Part shown: one piece after another, positions 1 to 7,931 of the stretch
Numbering within the stretch: the stretch's first letter is position 1
How the letters are laid out: every line of letters starts with the position of its first letter
Assembly: GCA_035493895.1 (NCBI GenBank)
Contig: DATJHM010000286.1
Span: forward strand, 1 to 26,095
DNA length: 26,095 bases
Origin: DATJHM01 sp035493895
GTDB taxonomy: Bacteria; Chloroflexota; Ktedonobacteria; Ktedonobacterales; Ktedonobacteraceae
Reading direction: 5' to 3'
Notes under the pieces: model-generated
The model's database searches: none
Told to the model about the DNA's origin: nothing
Seen by the model: only the letters and a program-made list of their open reading frames with translations
Translations under genes and position numbers: made by a program

Positions 1-2551
1 CCAGATCCACGGCACGATCTAAAAAGTGCGCATAGTTCCAGGGGATACAACCATGTGTCCAGAGCATCAGCCGCAAGAGTGTATGCTGAATACAGGCGAT
101 ACCCCCACTCACCAGCCAGAAAAACGCTGCCACAAGTACGCCATCTGATATTCCATAGATCAAGCCGCTATTGGGAGGGAAAGAACTTCTGTATATATCT
201 CCTAAAATGAGGAAAAGAACTGGGCCATAGATGAGCGAGAAGAGCAGGCCAAAGGCAATCCCGAAGAATGAGCCAAAGAACAGACTGTTGCGTATCGAGT
301 TTTGTATGCCCTGATTGGGTTTCAAAATTTTATTCGTATTGGGGATCTTTTGGATGAAGCCGCCTCTTATGCTCATAATCAGCCCGACGAGCAGGCCAAT
401 CGCCAGGCCAAGGATGAGTGAGGGAAATAATTTCGTCGGGGTGAAAAGAAAGTCGCGTCCAGTAACCAGTCCATACAGGAGCCCGACAAGCAAGCCGCCC
501 GCAAGAAATTTATACGCGTTTCGCACCATGCCTGGCAGAGACCACTCGAAGAATGCGGCAGACTTTATCTCCGTATCCAGTTTGCCCATCGCGGCACAGA
601 AAAGGCCGGAAAACAACCCGCAGATCCAACCACTGACAGGACCGACAAGCACTCCTACAAAGATCCCATCGAGCAGACCGTTCAGGATACCATAGACCAC
701 GCGATTCCCCAGTATAGCAATAATCTTTTGCTTGAGCCCGCCGTGAGGACGCTGCTCAGGTGAGGTCTGCGTTTCCACGGTATGATCATCAGCCAGGACG
801 CCAAAAATGAGGCCATTAAAAGCACTATAGAGGAGCGTATTAAATGCGGCAAGCGACAGAAAGAAGATGACCACTTGCTGAAAAGAAAAGTAAGGAAGGT
901 AGCTAATGCCGAAGCCCAGGGCACTCAGCAGTCCATACGCCAGAGCCACCGCAAGTGCAGGATAAAGTTGACGTCCTGAATGCGCAGGCAACCAGTCAAA
1001 TTGCATGAATTCAATATAGAACGCACTTTGGTTATATCGACGTAATTGCTGTGCCAGCCACTGCAAATAGTGTATCGTTTGTTGTGGATCATAGCGAACA
1101 TCAGGGGCACGTCGTTTGAACATCTGGAGAATATAGGTAGCTAATGCCTGTTGCTGGATATCCAGGCCATTTCCTGTATTTGTCGCGACCACCGTGCCAT
1201 TTTCATAGGTGGTGGTGAGGATACGCAACATCAGAGGGGTACGAGCCAGCCCTTGCAGCTCTGAATTGGCGCTAAAAATATCCTGGATCCCTTTATGCTG
1301 ACCCTGGGTGTTGGACAGATAGACCTCAATTTGCTGCTCGGTAAGCGGCTGCACGAGAACAGCATTCTGAAGTAAGAGTCGGGTTGGTTGGTTTAGATAC
1401 TCACTGCTACGAGAGCATATGACGGTAGGTACCAGGCCATGCTCCTTCAGATAGATATTCAGTTCTTCTATACAGGCGCTATAGTAGGATGTGTCAACCT
1501 CATCCAGGCCATCGAACAGTGGCAAAAGCTGATTCTGGTCCATCCATTGTTGACTGAGGGCAAGGGGGATATGATATTTTGTACGTAATTCCGCGACAAG
1601 CCATTTCGCAATCGGCAAGCGTTTTTCTGTCCATGAAGAGAGAGAAACGATCACCGGGATGGGAAAAGAGATATCGTGCCTGGCATTGGCTAAGAGAATC
1701 CTTGTCAATTGCAGGAGCAGCGTCGTCTTGCCAGAGCCAGGTTCTCCGAGAATCAAGAGTTTGCCCTGAGCATTCTCGTACGCATCAAAAATATGAAAGC
1801 TGGAAGGCGACTCTTCCAGGGGGTGTGGTACTGTTTGGAGATAGTGTTTCCAGGATGTTTCGACGACATCTGGTTGTTCACACAAGGCTAACTCGATTTC
1901 GGCATCATTCTGTAAAGACTTTTCTAACAGCCCTTTAATCCAGATACGGTGGACTTTATCGAGCATACGAAGTCGATCCTGTTGTTTTTCCGAAAGATGA
2001 AGAAAAGATTCCAATAGTTCATCGAGTCGTGAGGCGGTAGTGTTCCTCTGGGAAAAGGGCTCATCTGCGCTGATCGGTGGCGCATCGATCCTAACATTTG
2101 TGCTGCTTGTCGGCTCTCCCGCTCCGTTTAGCGAAGGCGCATCGATTCTGACATTTGCGCCCGTTGTCGGCGCTTTCGCATTTTCTGCTAGTGTCGGAAG
2201 GTCATGCGGTTTGCTTGCTGGTGACAAAGACTTCTTTTGTAGTTCGGTAAACCATTCCTCGTCGAGAGCAGCTTTTAAGCCAGCTTGCTGTGCTTTTTCC
2301 CACACTCCCCGAATCTCTTCCTGTTCTTTGCCTGGCGAAAAAGCTCCCTCTTGCGCGTAGACTTCGAGTAACTTTTGTAGATTCGGAACTGATGGTCTGA
2401 ACCTCCCACTTTCCCATGCGCGAAGTGAGATAGTACTGACGTTGATGAGATCTGCTACCTGTTCCTGCGTCATGCCGCCCCCGTGATGAGTGCGGTATCG
2501 TAATTTCCCTAGCTCGCTGCTCAGTTCTTTGCCTGGCTCTTTATTACTCAT
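1..2551 (-). CDS. XRE-NACHT NTPase with multi-pass membrane C-terminus (3' end missing)
   Basis: About 850 residues are visible, reading leftwards off the window edge without a stop. An XRE-type helix-turn-helix lies at about residues 12-68 (MTQEQVADLINVSTISLRAWE). A low-complexity linker follows and carries the heptad NVRIDAP twice. The NACHT NTPase begins near residue 260, with Walker A GEPGSGKTT at 269-277 and Walker B LFDGLDEVD at about 344-352. From about residue 520 onward there are many hydrophobic glycine-rich segments, so the C-terminus is a multi-pass membrane domain. NACHT proteins are STAND-class NTPase switches used in signalling and, in some bacteria, antiphage defence. This architecture, with HTH at the front and membrane at the back, suggests a membrane-anchored sensor that may also bind DNA. 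The start at 2551 has GAGG about 11 bases upstream. The partner and trigger are not visible. Confidence 0.88.
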   Translation of the reverse strand, partial: MSNKEPGKELSSELGKLRYRTHHGGGMTQEQVADLINVSTISLRAWESGRFRPSVPNLQKLLEVYAQEGAFSPGKEQEEIRGVWEKAQQAGLKAALDEEWFTELQKKSLSPASKPHDLPTLAENAKAPTTGANVRIDAPSLNGAGEPTSSTNVRIDAPPISADEPFSQRNTTASRLDELLESFLHLSEKQQDRLRMLDKVHRIWIKGLLEKSLQNDAEIELALCEQPDVVETSWKHYLQTVPHPLEESPSSFHIFDAYENAQGKLLILGEPGSGKTTLLLQLTRILLANARHDISFPIPVIVSLSSWTEKRLPIAKWLVAELRTKYHIPLALSQQWMDQNQLLPLFDGLDEVDTSYYSACIEELNIYLKEHGLVPTVICSRSSEYLNQPTRLLLQNAVLVQPLTEQQIEVYLSNTQGQHKGIQDIFSANSELQGLARTPLMLRILTTTYENGTVVATNTGNGLDIQQQALATYILQMFKRRAPDVRYDPQQTIHYLQWLAQQLRRYNQSAFYIEFMQFDWLPAHSGRQLYPALAVALAYGLLSALGFGISYLPYFSFQQVVIFFLSLAAFNTLLYSAFNGLIFGVLADDHTVETQTSPEQRPHGGLKQKIIAILGNRVVYGILNGLLDGIFVGVLVGPVSGWICGLFSGLFCAAMGKLDTEIKSAAFFEWSLPGMVRNAYKFLAGGLLVGLLYGLVTGRDFLFTPTKLFPSLILGLAIGLLVGLIMSIRGGFIQKIPNTNKILKPNQGIQNSIRNSLFFGSFFGIAFGLLFSLIYGPVLFLILGDIYRSSFPPNSGLIYGISDGVLVAAFFWLVSGGIACIQHTLLRLMLWTHGCIPWNYAHFLDRAVDL

Positions 2552-2924
2552 AATAATACAGCCTCGCTATTCTTGTTGAAAACTGAGAAAGTAATAGATA
2601 GCAATCGAAAGGGTGTTCGTATGAAGCATAGAAAGCAAGTCCATAGCATTTCTCCCCCCTCTTACGTGATAATAAGCATAACAATGCAATGTGAAACGAC
2701 CAGAATCGTGTAGTTCATGCCTTGCTTGTGAAATCTTCTCATATTCGAGTTGGCAGTGAGTATGAGAAGATTTCAAAAATTATCCTACGGCTAATAATAG
2801 CATAAAATACCGAAAGATTCATATATTCATTGTAATATCAGTATTGCCGCTATTTTAGAAAAATATTGGTGGTGAAGTCAGTGTAGCGAGTGAGCTTCAG
2901 AAGAGCGAAGGGCATTTGAGTAGA
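2552..2924. other. AT-rich intergenic spacer with long inverted repeat
   Basis: This 373-base spacer separates the NACHT gene (minus) from a small plus-strand gene. It is richer in A+T than its neighbours, as expected for a divergent promoter region. The one clear structure is the inverted repeat at 2729-2775. I saw no convincing sigma-70 box pair for either gene, and the 69-codon minus-strand frame at 2567-2776 has no recognisable protein character. Confidence 0.5.
2729..2775. repeat. Perfect 15-bp inverted repeat upstream of NACHT gene
   Basis: TGAAATCTTCTCATA at 2729-2743 is the exact reverse complement of TATGAGAAGATTTCA at 2761-2775, with a 17-base loop. Neither strand shows a T-tract after it, so it does not look like an intrinsic terminator. 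Its place about 180-220 bases upstream of the NACHT start would suit a protein-binding site or an RNA leader structure. Confidence 0.7.
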
Positions 2925-3140
2925 ATGAGCGTGAACAATGATGCCGGGTTGCGAACACGACTCGAAGCCGAATTTGCAAAGGAGCAGAATAGCCTGAGGG
3001 GAGAGCTGGTATCATTAGAGGCAAGAATTATGCTAAGACAAAGCCAGCTGGAGAGAAAGTTGCGGCTGGTGATGATCTTCCTGATCTTTCTGATCCTGAT
3101 AACAATTTCACTGGGTATCCTCTGGTTCTTGAGCAGGTAG
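2925..3140 (+). CDS. Small coiled-coil protein with one C-terminal membrane helix
   Basis: A 71-residue frame from ATG at 2925 (a TTG nine bases upstream would give 74). The first 45 residues are highly charged and helical, with heptad-like leucine spacing (RLEAEFAKEQNSLRGEL). The last 25 form one strong membrane helix (MIFLIFLILITISLGILWFL) ending in SR. This is the layout of a small tail-anchored helical protein. A GAAGGG element lies 12 bases upstream of the ATG, which is a loose fit. It is convergent with the sulfatase gene to its right. I do not recognise a family, and the chance that the frame is fortuitous is appreciable. Confidence 0.5.
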   Translation: MSVNNDAGLRTRLEAEFAKEQNSLRGELVSLEARIMLRQSQLERKLRLVMIFLIFLILITISLGILWFLSR

Positions 3141-3160
3141 GAGGAATTGGTTCCCATTTC

Positions 3161-3208
3161 CCTTGTCGCGGCGGGATTTTGGCGGAGATAAACCCCGCCG
3201 CGACAAGG
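3161..3208. terminator. Strong GC-rich hairpin between convergent genes
   Basis: CCTTGTCGCGGCGGG (3161-3175) pairs perfectly with CCCGCCGCGACAAGG (3194-3208) across an 18-base loop. It lies between the stop of the small plus-strand gene (3140) and the stop of the minus-strand sulfatase (3231), the normal place for a bidirectional terminator. There is no T-tract on either side, so it could instead be a 3'-end stabilising hairpin. Confidence 0.6.
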
Positions 3209-3230
3209 ATGATAGAGTTTCATTTAATGT

Positions 3231-4553
3231 CTATGGGGTAGGGACTTTGGGAAGCCCTGACGCTTTAAACTCAGGGGACTCGTAGTAGGCGAAATCTTTG
3301 CCGTCTGTTTGTTGCCACCAGGTATCTACCTTCGTCTCTAGCTCCAAACGGATGGTATCAGCTTCAGGATTCCCGGCCAGATTGTGCAGCTCATATGGAT
3401 CGTCGGCAAGATGATAAAGTTCTTCTGTCTGATCCGGGCCATAATATTTGATGTACTTCCAGTCCCGTGTGCGGGCAACACGAAATGGATGAACCCCCCA
3501 GTACGCGCCATAATGCTCGTAGAAAATGACTTCGTTTTCAGGAGCTGCGAGTTGACGCATCGTCGGGAGCAGCGTTTTCCCTTGAAATTCGGGTGGTACA
3601 TCCAGTCCCGCAGCCTCGATAAGCGTGCCTGGCAGGCTGATATTGACCGCTAAATCATCAACAACCTTACGTGGGAATGTCTCTTCTGGTACGCGTATGG
3701 TCAAGGGGATACGGAAAATCTCTTCATAAGGAATGGTGCCTTTTAGCCTCATATGGTGCGCGCCCATCATATCGCCGTGATCGCTCGTAAAGGCGGCAAC
3801 AGTATGCTCCCACATCCCCTTCTCCTCCATTTTTGCGCGCACTTCTCCCAGTAGCCTGTCCACGCCGGAAATCATCGTGTAGTACTGCTGGAGTTCGTGG
3901 CGGAGCGCGCCTTCATCGTGTTGTCCGTGCTCTTTGTCCTGCGCATGCTCCTGGATGAAGGATGGTTTGGTGGAAAGATCATCGTGGTAAAAACTCTCCG
4001 GTATCGGAAGTTGTTCAGGGGGATACAGGTGACGAAATTCCTCGATGACCTCAAACGGCGGATGAGGCATGTTGAGGGAGACGGTGAGGAAGAGTGGCTG
4101 TGCGGGATCATGCTGCTCAAGAAATTGGAGCGCATCATCGACGGTCAGGCGATCCGATCTGCCAAATGGCGGCTTCATCTTTTCTCGATCTGCGCCGTGG
4201 TCATAACCCAGCTCCTTGAGCGAGATGCCAAAATGCTGCTTGCCGAAATAGGCCGTCGTATATCCTGCGTCCCGGAAGACCTGCCCGATGGTGAGCTGCT
4301 TTCCCGTAAGATGCGCGCTGTGCCCATGAAAGCCGTAGATGATCATGACGCCCGCTTCATGTGGATAGAGTCCCGTCTGTAACGATGCCCGTGAGGGAAC
4401 GCACTGTCCATTTGCGGCATAGAAATGGGAGAAGGACGTGCCCTCCTCGCTGAGACGATCCAGATTGGGGGTAGATGCGTGCGGGTCTATTCTGCCCTGG
4501 CGCTGGTATTGCATCTGGTCACACAGAAAAAAAAGTACGTGTGGATGAGCCAT
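3231..4553 (-). CDS. Type I sulfatase (Cys-type), first of three
   Basis: A 440-residue formylglycine-dependent sulfatase that hydrolyses a sulfate ester. The signature C-x-P-x-R appears as CVPSR with the modified residue at Cys51, followed by SLQTG. A metal-site segment TSDHGDMMG and the usual C-terminal block with ELYHLADDPYELHNLAG are also present. There is no signal peptide, so it should act in the cytoplasm. I chose ATG 4553 because GAGGG lies seven bases upstream. The longer frame to 4649 would run into the maturase gene, whose stop is only 23 bases from this start. It is the last gene of a minus-strand operon with the maturase and another sulfatase. The natural substrate cannot be read from sequence; a sulfated sugar is likely from the neighbours. 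Confidence 0.9.
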   Translation of the reverse strand: MAHPHVLFFLCDQMQYQRQGRIDPHASTPNLDRLSEEGTSFSHFYAANGQCVPSRASLQTGLYPHEAGVMIIYGFHGHSAHLTGKQLTIGQVFRDAGYTTAYFGKQHFGISLKELGYDHGADREKMKPPFGRSDRLTVDDALQFLEQHDPAQPLFLTVSLNMPHPPFEVIEEFRHLYPPEQLPIPESFYHDDLSTKPSFIQEHAQDKEHGQHDEGALRHELQQYYTMISGVDRLLGEVRAKMEEKGMWEHTVAAFTSDHGDMMGAHHMRLKGTIPYEEIFRIPLTIRVPEETFPRKVVDDLAVNISLPGTLIEAAGLDVPPEFQGKTLLPTMRQLAAPENEVIFYEHYGAYWGVHPFRVARTRDWKYIKYYGPDQTEELYHLADDPYELHNLAGNPEADTIRLELETKVDTWWQQTDGKDFAYYESPEFKASGLPKVPTP

Positions 4554-4576
4554 AGATCCCTCTTTCGTTGTAGGTG

Positions 4577-5908
4577 CTACCGAGATAAATCCTTTGACGG
4601 TGAAGTACCGTGGCACTTTTTGAATTTGCGACCACTTCCACAGGGACAAGGATCATTGCGTCCTGCGCGTGCAAATTGCTGTTGAAGCTCTGCCTCTTCC
4701 TGCGCCAGATAATACATAATGTTTGCGGGAGGACGTTGCGCGTGCGCTTCCTGGGCCATGATGCGCATCGGGCGATCAATGTGGGTAAAGAAGGCTTTGT
4801 ATCCTGCGCAGAGGTAATTCAGTCCCGGCTCTCCATCGGGAGTATGCAGCGTACGATCCTTTGGGCAGCCTCCATTGCAGATGAAACGCACCTCGCACTC
4901 CCGGCAATAGCGTGGCAGCGTCTCACGTTTTGCCAGACCGAACTGGCGCTGTTGTTTCGACCCCACCAGTTCGGTCAGCGGAATAAGTTGCATATTTCCG
5001 AGCTTGTGTTTGGGCTCGACAAAATGATCGCAGGAGTAGACATCGCCGTTATGTTCCATCGCCAGAGCAGTCCCGCACGTTTCCCCAAAGATGCACAGGC
5101 CCGGGCGCTGTCCCAGCCACGCCGTCAGAGCCTCGTCGAAGATCTGCACGAAGACGTGGCCGACATCGTGCCGCACCCATTCCTCGAAGACCGCAATGAG
5201 AAAGTTCCCGTATTGTTCACCGGTGACCGAACGTGGGGTGATGAGCTCGCCCTCCTGAAATCCCGTCTCATTGTCGCGTTCGACAATCGGGATGAACTGC
5301 ATAAATCGCGTGCCGACCTCATCGCGCAAGAAACGATAGACCTGCAATGGATGCTCGGCATTGGCTGCGTGCAGCGTCGTGAGAATATTGAATTCGACCT
5401 GATGCTGTTTCAGTAAGTTAATCCCGGCCATCACGCGATCAAACGTGGGCTTGCCTCCTTTGTCGACGCGGTACACATCGTGGAACTCGCGCGGACCATC
5501 CAGGCTGACACCGATGAGGAAGTCATGTTCCCGGAAGAACTCGCACCACTCGTCATTGAGTAGTGTGGCGTTCGTTTGCAAGGAATTGTGAATGCGCATG
5601 CCGGGGCGGCAATATTTCTGCTGGAACTCCAGAGCGAGCCGAAAGAAGTCAATCCCCATGAGCGTGGGCTCGCCGCCCTGCCAGCCAAACGTCACTTCTG
5701 GCACACGCTGCGCTTCAATGTACTGGCGGGTATAGTCCTCTAACAAATCCTTCGCCATACGAAAGCGACTGCCTGCATAGAGGAGTTCCTTTGAAAGAAA
5801 GTAACAGTAAGTACAATCCAGGTTGCAGATGGCCCCGCGTGGTTTGGTCATAATATGAAAGGCGGGAGGCGTAACAGGAGTAGTCTCGGCATAGGTTTCT
5901 AGTGTCAT
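4577..5908 (-). CDS. Anaerobic sulfatase-maturating enzyme (radical SAM/SPASM) with C-terminal SEC-C zinc motif
   Basis: A 443-residue radical SAM enzyme that oxidises the active-site Cys (or Ser) of sulfatases to formylglycine in the cytoplasm. The cluster motif CNLDCTYC uses Cys28, Cys32 and Cys35, and WQGGEPTL is the usual SAM-binding segment. The second half has the SPASM cysteine pattern for two auxiliary clusters (CIFGETCG, YSCDHF, YCRECEVRFICNGGCPKD). The C-terminus adds a SEC-C motif, NDPCPCGSGRKFKKCHG, with the C-x-C-x8-C-H ligands at residues 421-433; this extra zinc module is not part of the core enzyme. It lies between two Cys-type sulfatases in the same operon, which is direct contextual support. 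Confidence 0.93.
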   Translation of the reverse strand: MTLETYAETTPVTPPAFHIMTKPRGAICNLDCTYCYFLSKELLYAGSRFRMAKDLLEDYTRQYIEAQRVPEVTFGWQGGEPTLMGIDFFRLALEFQQKYCRPGMRIHNSLQTNATLLNDEWCEFFREHDFLIGVSLDGPREFHDVYRVDKGGKPTFDRVMAGINLLKQHQVEFNILTTLHAANAEHPLQVYRFLRDEVGTRFMQFIPIVERDNETGFQEGELITPRSVTGEQYGNFLIAVFEEWVRHDVGHVFVQIFDEALTAWLGQRPGLCIFGETCGTALAMEHNGDVYSCDHFVEPKHKLGNMQLIPLTELVGSKQQRQFGLAKRETLPRYCRECEVRFICNGGCPKDRTLHTPDGEPGLNYLCAGYKAFFTHIDRPMRIMAQEAHAQRPPANIMYYLAQEEAELQQQFARAGRNDPCPCGSGRKFKKCHGTSPSKDLSR

Positions 5909-5952
5909 ACAAGCTCTTTTCTAGCAGCAATCAGGTAGGATCCAATAGATGT

Positions 5953-5973
5953 GCAGATCTGATAAAGATCTGC
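5953..5973. repeat. Small perfect hairpin between sulfatase 2 and maturase genes
   Basis: GCAGATCT (5953-5960) and AGATCTGC (5966-5973) form an 8-bp stem with a 5-base loop in the 75-base gap between the stop of the second sulfatase (5984) and the maturase start (5908). No T-run follows on the minus strand, so it may be a processing or mRNA-stability hairpin that adjusts expression within the operon and need not be a full terminator. Confidence 0.45.
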
Positions 5974-5983
5974 AACGTATTTC

Positions 5984-7309
5984 CTATTGTGGCGATGGGA
6001 CAGATAGGGTCGGTTCAATGACCGGCCTCGCTTCTCCTGCCTCAACGATTCGTTTTAAGAGACGTTCGCGTAACCCGGCTGCGATCTCCAGGTGCGATGG
6101 GCGTCCTATCAGATTGTTCAATTCGTACGGATCTGCTTCTAAATCATAGAGAAACTGTTCGACATAGCGTTCCGAAGCAGGATCTGTTCGGCCATCTTTC
6201 TCGGGCGCAAAGACGCTATATTTCCAGCGATGCGTTCGGATGGCACGTCCAACCTGTGATTCGCTAATCTGGATAAAGACCTCTTCCGGCCAATCCGTGT
6301 TTTCGCCGCGCACCAATGGGAGAATTGAGCGTCCTTGCATCTCTTCCGGTACCGGTAATCCGGCTGCGTCCAGCAGCGTCGGGGCCCAATCGACAAGGCT
6401 CACCAGTTCCTCGATACGTCTGCCACCGCTGAAGCCGGGGCCCTGTAGTGCAGCCGGAGTGTGAATCGAGCTTTCGTGGCAGGAGCGTTTATACTCAGAA
6501 TTGCGGGTCTTGAAGTGGTTGCCATGATCGGAAGTGAAGAGCACAATCGTATTTTCTTCGAGACCCAGGCTTTTGAGCGCATCTAGCAAACGACCGAAGG
6601 CTTCATCGATGCGTTTCACCTGTCCATAATAGCCACCAAGATGTTGTTGCGTCGAGCCACCAAGCGCCGCCAGATCTGGTGGTGTCCATGTGCCCGTATA
6701 GCGTTCTCGATAAACATCGGGAGCCGGGAAATAGTCCTGTTGATTTTGTTGATGCGGCTCGAGCTGCGAGATGAAAAGATAAAAGGGTTCATGCTGATGA
6801 TCATCGATGTAGCGGATAGCGGCGTCCGTAATGGCATCAACGCGGTAGCCGGGCAGCTTGACGCGGTGCTTATCGTTGTCATAGACGATGGCATCGTACG
6901 GTCTGGATGTATGCTCGAGGGCGTTCGCGGCCAGCCAGTATTCATAGTCGCCGCGTTCGGCCTCTTCAACGGGCTCACTGCTGGCGAGATGCCACTTTCC
7001 GATATAGCCGGTCGCATAATGTGCGGCCCGAAAATAGTGGGCAAGCGTTTTCAGATGGCCCGGTAAGGCTATCTTGTTGCGGAAACACCCGGTTTCCGTA
7101 GCATACAGGCCGGTCTGAAGCACAGAGCGGGCGGGACCACAGACGGGTTGAGGCGTGAAAGAGTGAGCGATATGTGTGCCTCGCTGAGCCATACGATCAA
7201 AGTTGGGGGTCAGACCAAGCGGATTCCCATGGAGTCCCGAGGTATCCCAGCGCTGCTGATCGGTAAAAAAGACAATGACATTCGGACGCTTTTTCGTTGT
7301 TTGTGCCAT
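5984..7309 (-). CDS. Type I sulfatase (Cys-type), second of three
   Basis: 441 residues. The start RPNVIVFFTDQQRWD is typical of the sulfatase/alkaline phosphatase superfamily. The formylglycine signature is CGPAR with Cys57, and TSDHGNH provides the second metal site. The C-terminal block YDLEADPYELNNLIG is also characteristic. No signal peptide is visible, so it should be cytoplasmic. AAGGAAA lies seven bases upstream of ATG 7309. It is the first gene of the minus-strand operon sulfatase-maturase-sulfatase and follows a leader of about 240 bases from the predicted promoter at 7560-7589. The sequence differs enough from the other two sulfatases to suggest a different linkage or position on the sulfated substrate. 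Confidence 0.92.
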   Translation of the reverse strand: MAQTTKKRPNVIVFFTDQQRWDTSGLHGNPLGLTPNFDRMAQRGTHIAHSFTPQPVCGPARSVLQTGLYATETGCFRNKIALPGHLKTLAHYFRAAHYATGYIGKWHLASSEPVEEAERGDYEYWLAANALEHTSRPYDAIVYDNDKHRVKLPGYRVDAITDAAIRYIDDHQHEPFYLFISQLEPHQQNQQDYFPAPDVYRERYTGTWTPPDLAALGGSTQQHLGGYYGQVKRIDEAFGRLLDALKSLGLEENTIVLFTSDHGNHFKTRNSEYKRSCHESSIHTPAALQGPGFSGGRRIEELVSLVDWAPTLLDAAGLPVPEEMQGRSILPLVRGENTDWPEEVFIQISESQVGRAIRTHRWKYSVFAPEKDGRTDPASERYVEQFLYDLEADPYELNNLIGRPSHLEIAAGLRERLLKRIVEAGEARPVIEPTLSVPSPQ

Positions 7310-7422
7310 TATTGTTTCCTTTTCTACAAGTGACGTCGTCTCTTGAGATCCCTATCTTGAGGTATCGTTTAAGCTGATCCACGCACAATAAGCTGTCACT
7401 GGAGCATACTAACGATCTGTCT

Positions 7423-7441
7423 TCCATACGACTGAACAACA
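7423..7441 (-). promoter_or_regulatory. Conserved leader element, copy 1
   Basis: TCCATACGACTGAACAACA on the plus strand; an identical copy is at 15823-15841. In both places it lies about 110 bases downstream of the predicted minus-strand start site, inside the 5' leader of a sugar-locus operon. The role is unknown: second operator, RNA target or remnant of a duplicated module. Confidence 0.5.
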
Positions 7442-7529
7442 GATCTGCAAGGATGCTAAAATCTAAGGTGGCATGCCCAACCGTGGTGAGTGGCGGGCTC
7501 GTAATTTTCCCTTCTACACGTAAGTTCAT

Positions 7530-7548
7530 CGTTTCACTGAGCGGAAGC
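7530..7548 (-). promoter_or_regulatory. Candidate repressor operator, copy 1
   Basis: CGTTTCACTGAGCGGAAGC is an imperfect palindrome placed about 5-22 bases downstream of the predicted start site of the sulfatase operon. The equivalent site at 15906-15923 is a better palindrome. Its position and GTTTC...GAAAC form resemble LacI-family operators, but the regulator is not encoded in this window. Confidence 0.5.
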
Positions 7549-7559
7549 TTACAGTTACA

Positions 7560-7589
7560 AGAGTACACGAATATTTTGAGCTTTGTCAA
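7560..7589 (-). promoter_or_regulatory. Promoter of the sulfatase-maturase-sulfatase operon
   Basis: On the minus strand, TTGACA (7584-7589) and TACTCT (7560-7565) are 18 bases apart. The -35 box is a perfect consensus match. The same arrangement occurs at 15934-15963 and 18845-18873, which raises confidence that the weak -10 is real. Predicted start site is near 7553. Confidence 0.6.
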
Positions 7590-7606
7590 TATATTTGTTG
7601 AGTAAG

Positions 7607-7635
7607 TTGACAAACATTGTCGAGAATGGTATTAC
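7607..7635 (+). promoter_or_regulatory. Candidate promoter for the first solute-binding protein gene
   Basis: TTGACA (7607-7612) and TATTAC (7630-7635) are 17 bases apart on the plus strand. Its -35 is separated from the divergent -35 by only 17 bases, so one regulator bound between them (TTGAGTAAGTTGACAA, 7598-7613) could act on both directions. It would give a leader of nearly 290 bases before the gene at 7932, so another promoter closer to the gene is possible. Confidence 0.45.
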
Positions 7636-7931
7636 TTCAGTAGAGCGGAGGCAATTATTTCGCGCGTTTCACGAGGAACATGTAGTCAGCTATGAGTATT
7701 TGGCCCGGAACTCTCTCTATTCGCGGAGGGGATACAGGAGAGTTCTCTATTTTTGGTATCTATTCGTGTAACCTGAGCATATGGTGCATCAGGACATGCA
7801 TGTCGAAAAAACGATTCAACGGATAATCCTGGCATATTCTGCGGGTGCTTTGCCTTTCTTTGGGATGGCAAATGCTTGTTTCGTTGTGCCAACTTTTCTG
7901 CGTAATCTGATAGAGACGGCATGGAAGCAAG

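Larger units (their letters stand above)
7310..7931. promoter_or_regulatory. Divergent regulatory region between sulfatase operon and solute-binding gene
   Basis: A 622-base intergenic stretch holding back-to-back predicted promoters (7560-7589 minus, 7607-7635 plus), a palindrome just downstream of the minus start site (7530-7548), and a conserved 19-base leader element (7423-7441). The part from 7423 to about 7635 closely matches 15823 to about 16008. No open frame in it looks like a real gene. Confidence 0.7.

Noticed and set aside
2567..2776. 69-codon minus-strand frame upstream of the NACHT gene
   Set aside because: It runs through the 15-bp inverted repeat, has no family features and sits where a promoter is expected.
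2897..3223. 108-codon minus-strand frame opposite the small membrane protein
   Set aside because: It reads through the terminator-like hairpin and has no ribosome site; the plus-strand frame has the more protein-like composition. Neither is certain.
4554..4649. N-terminal extension of the first sulfatase
   Set aside because: The added residues are not sulfatase-like, overlap the maturase gene, and a good ribosome site precedes the internal ATG at 4553.
4610..5416. 268-codon plus-strand frame
   Set aside because: It lies wholly opposite the maturase gene, whose motifs are unambiguous; the frame has no recognisable domain.
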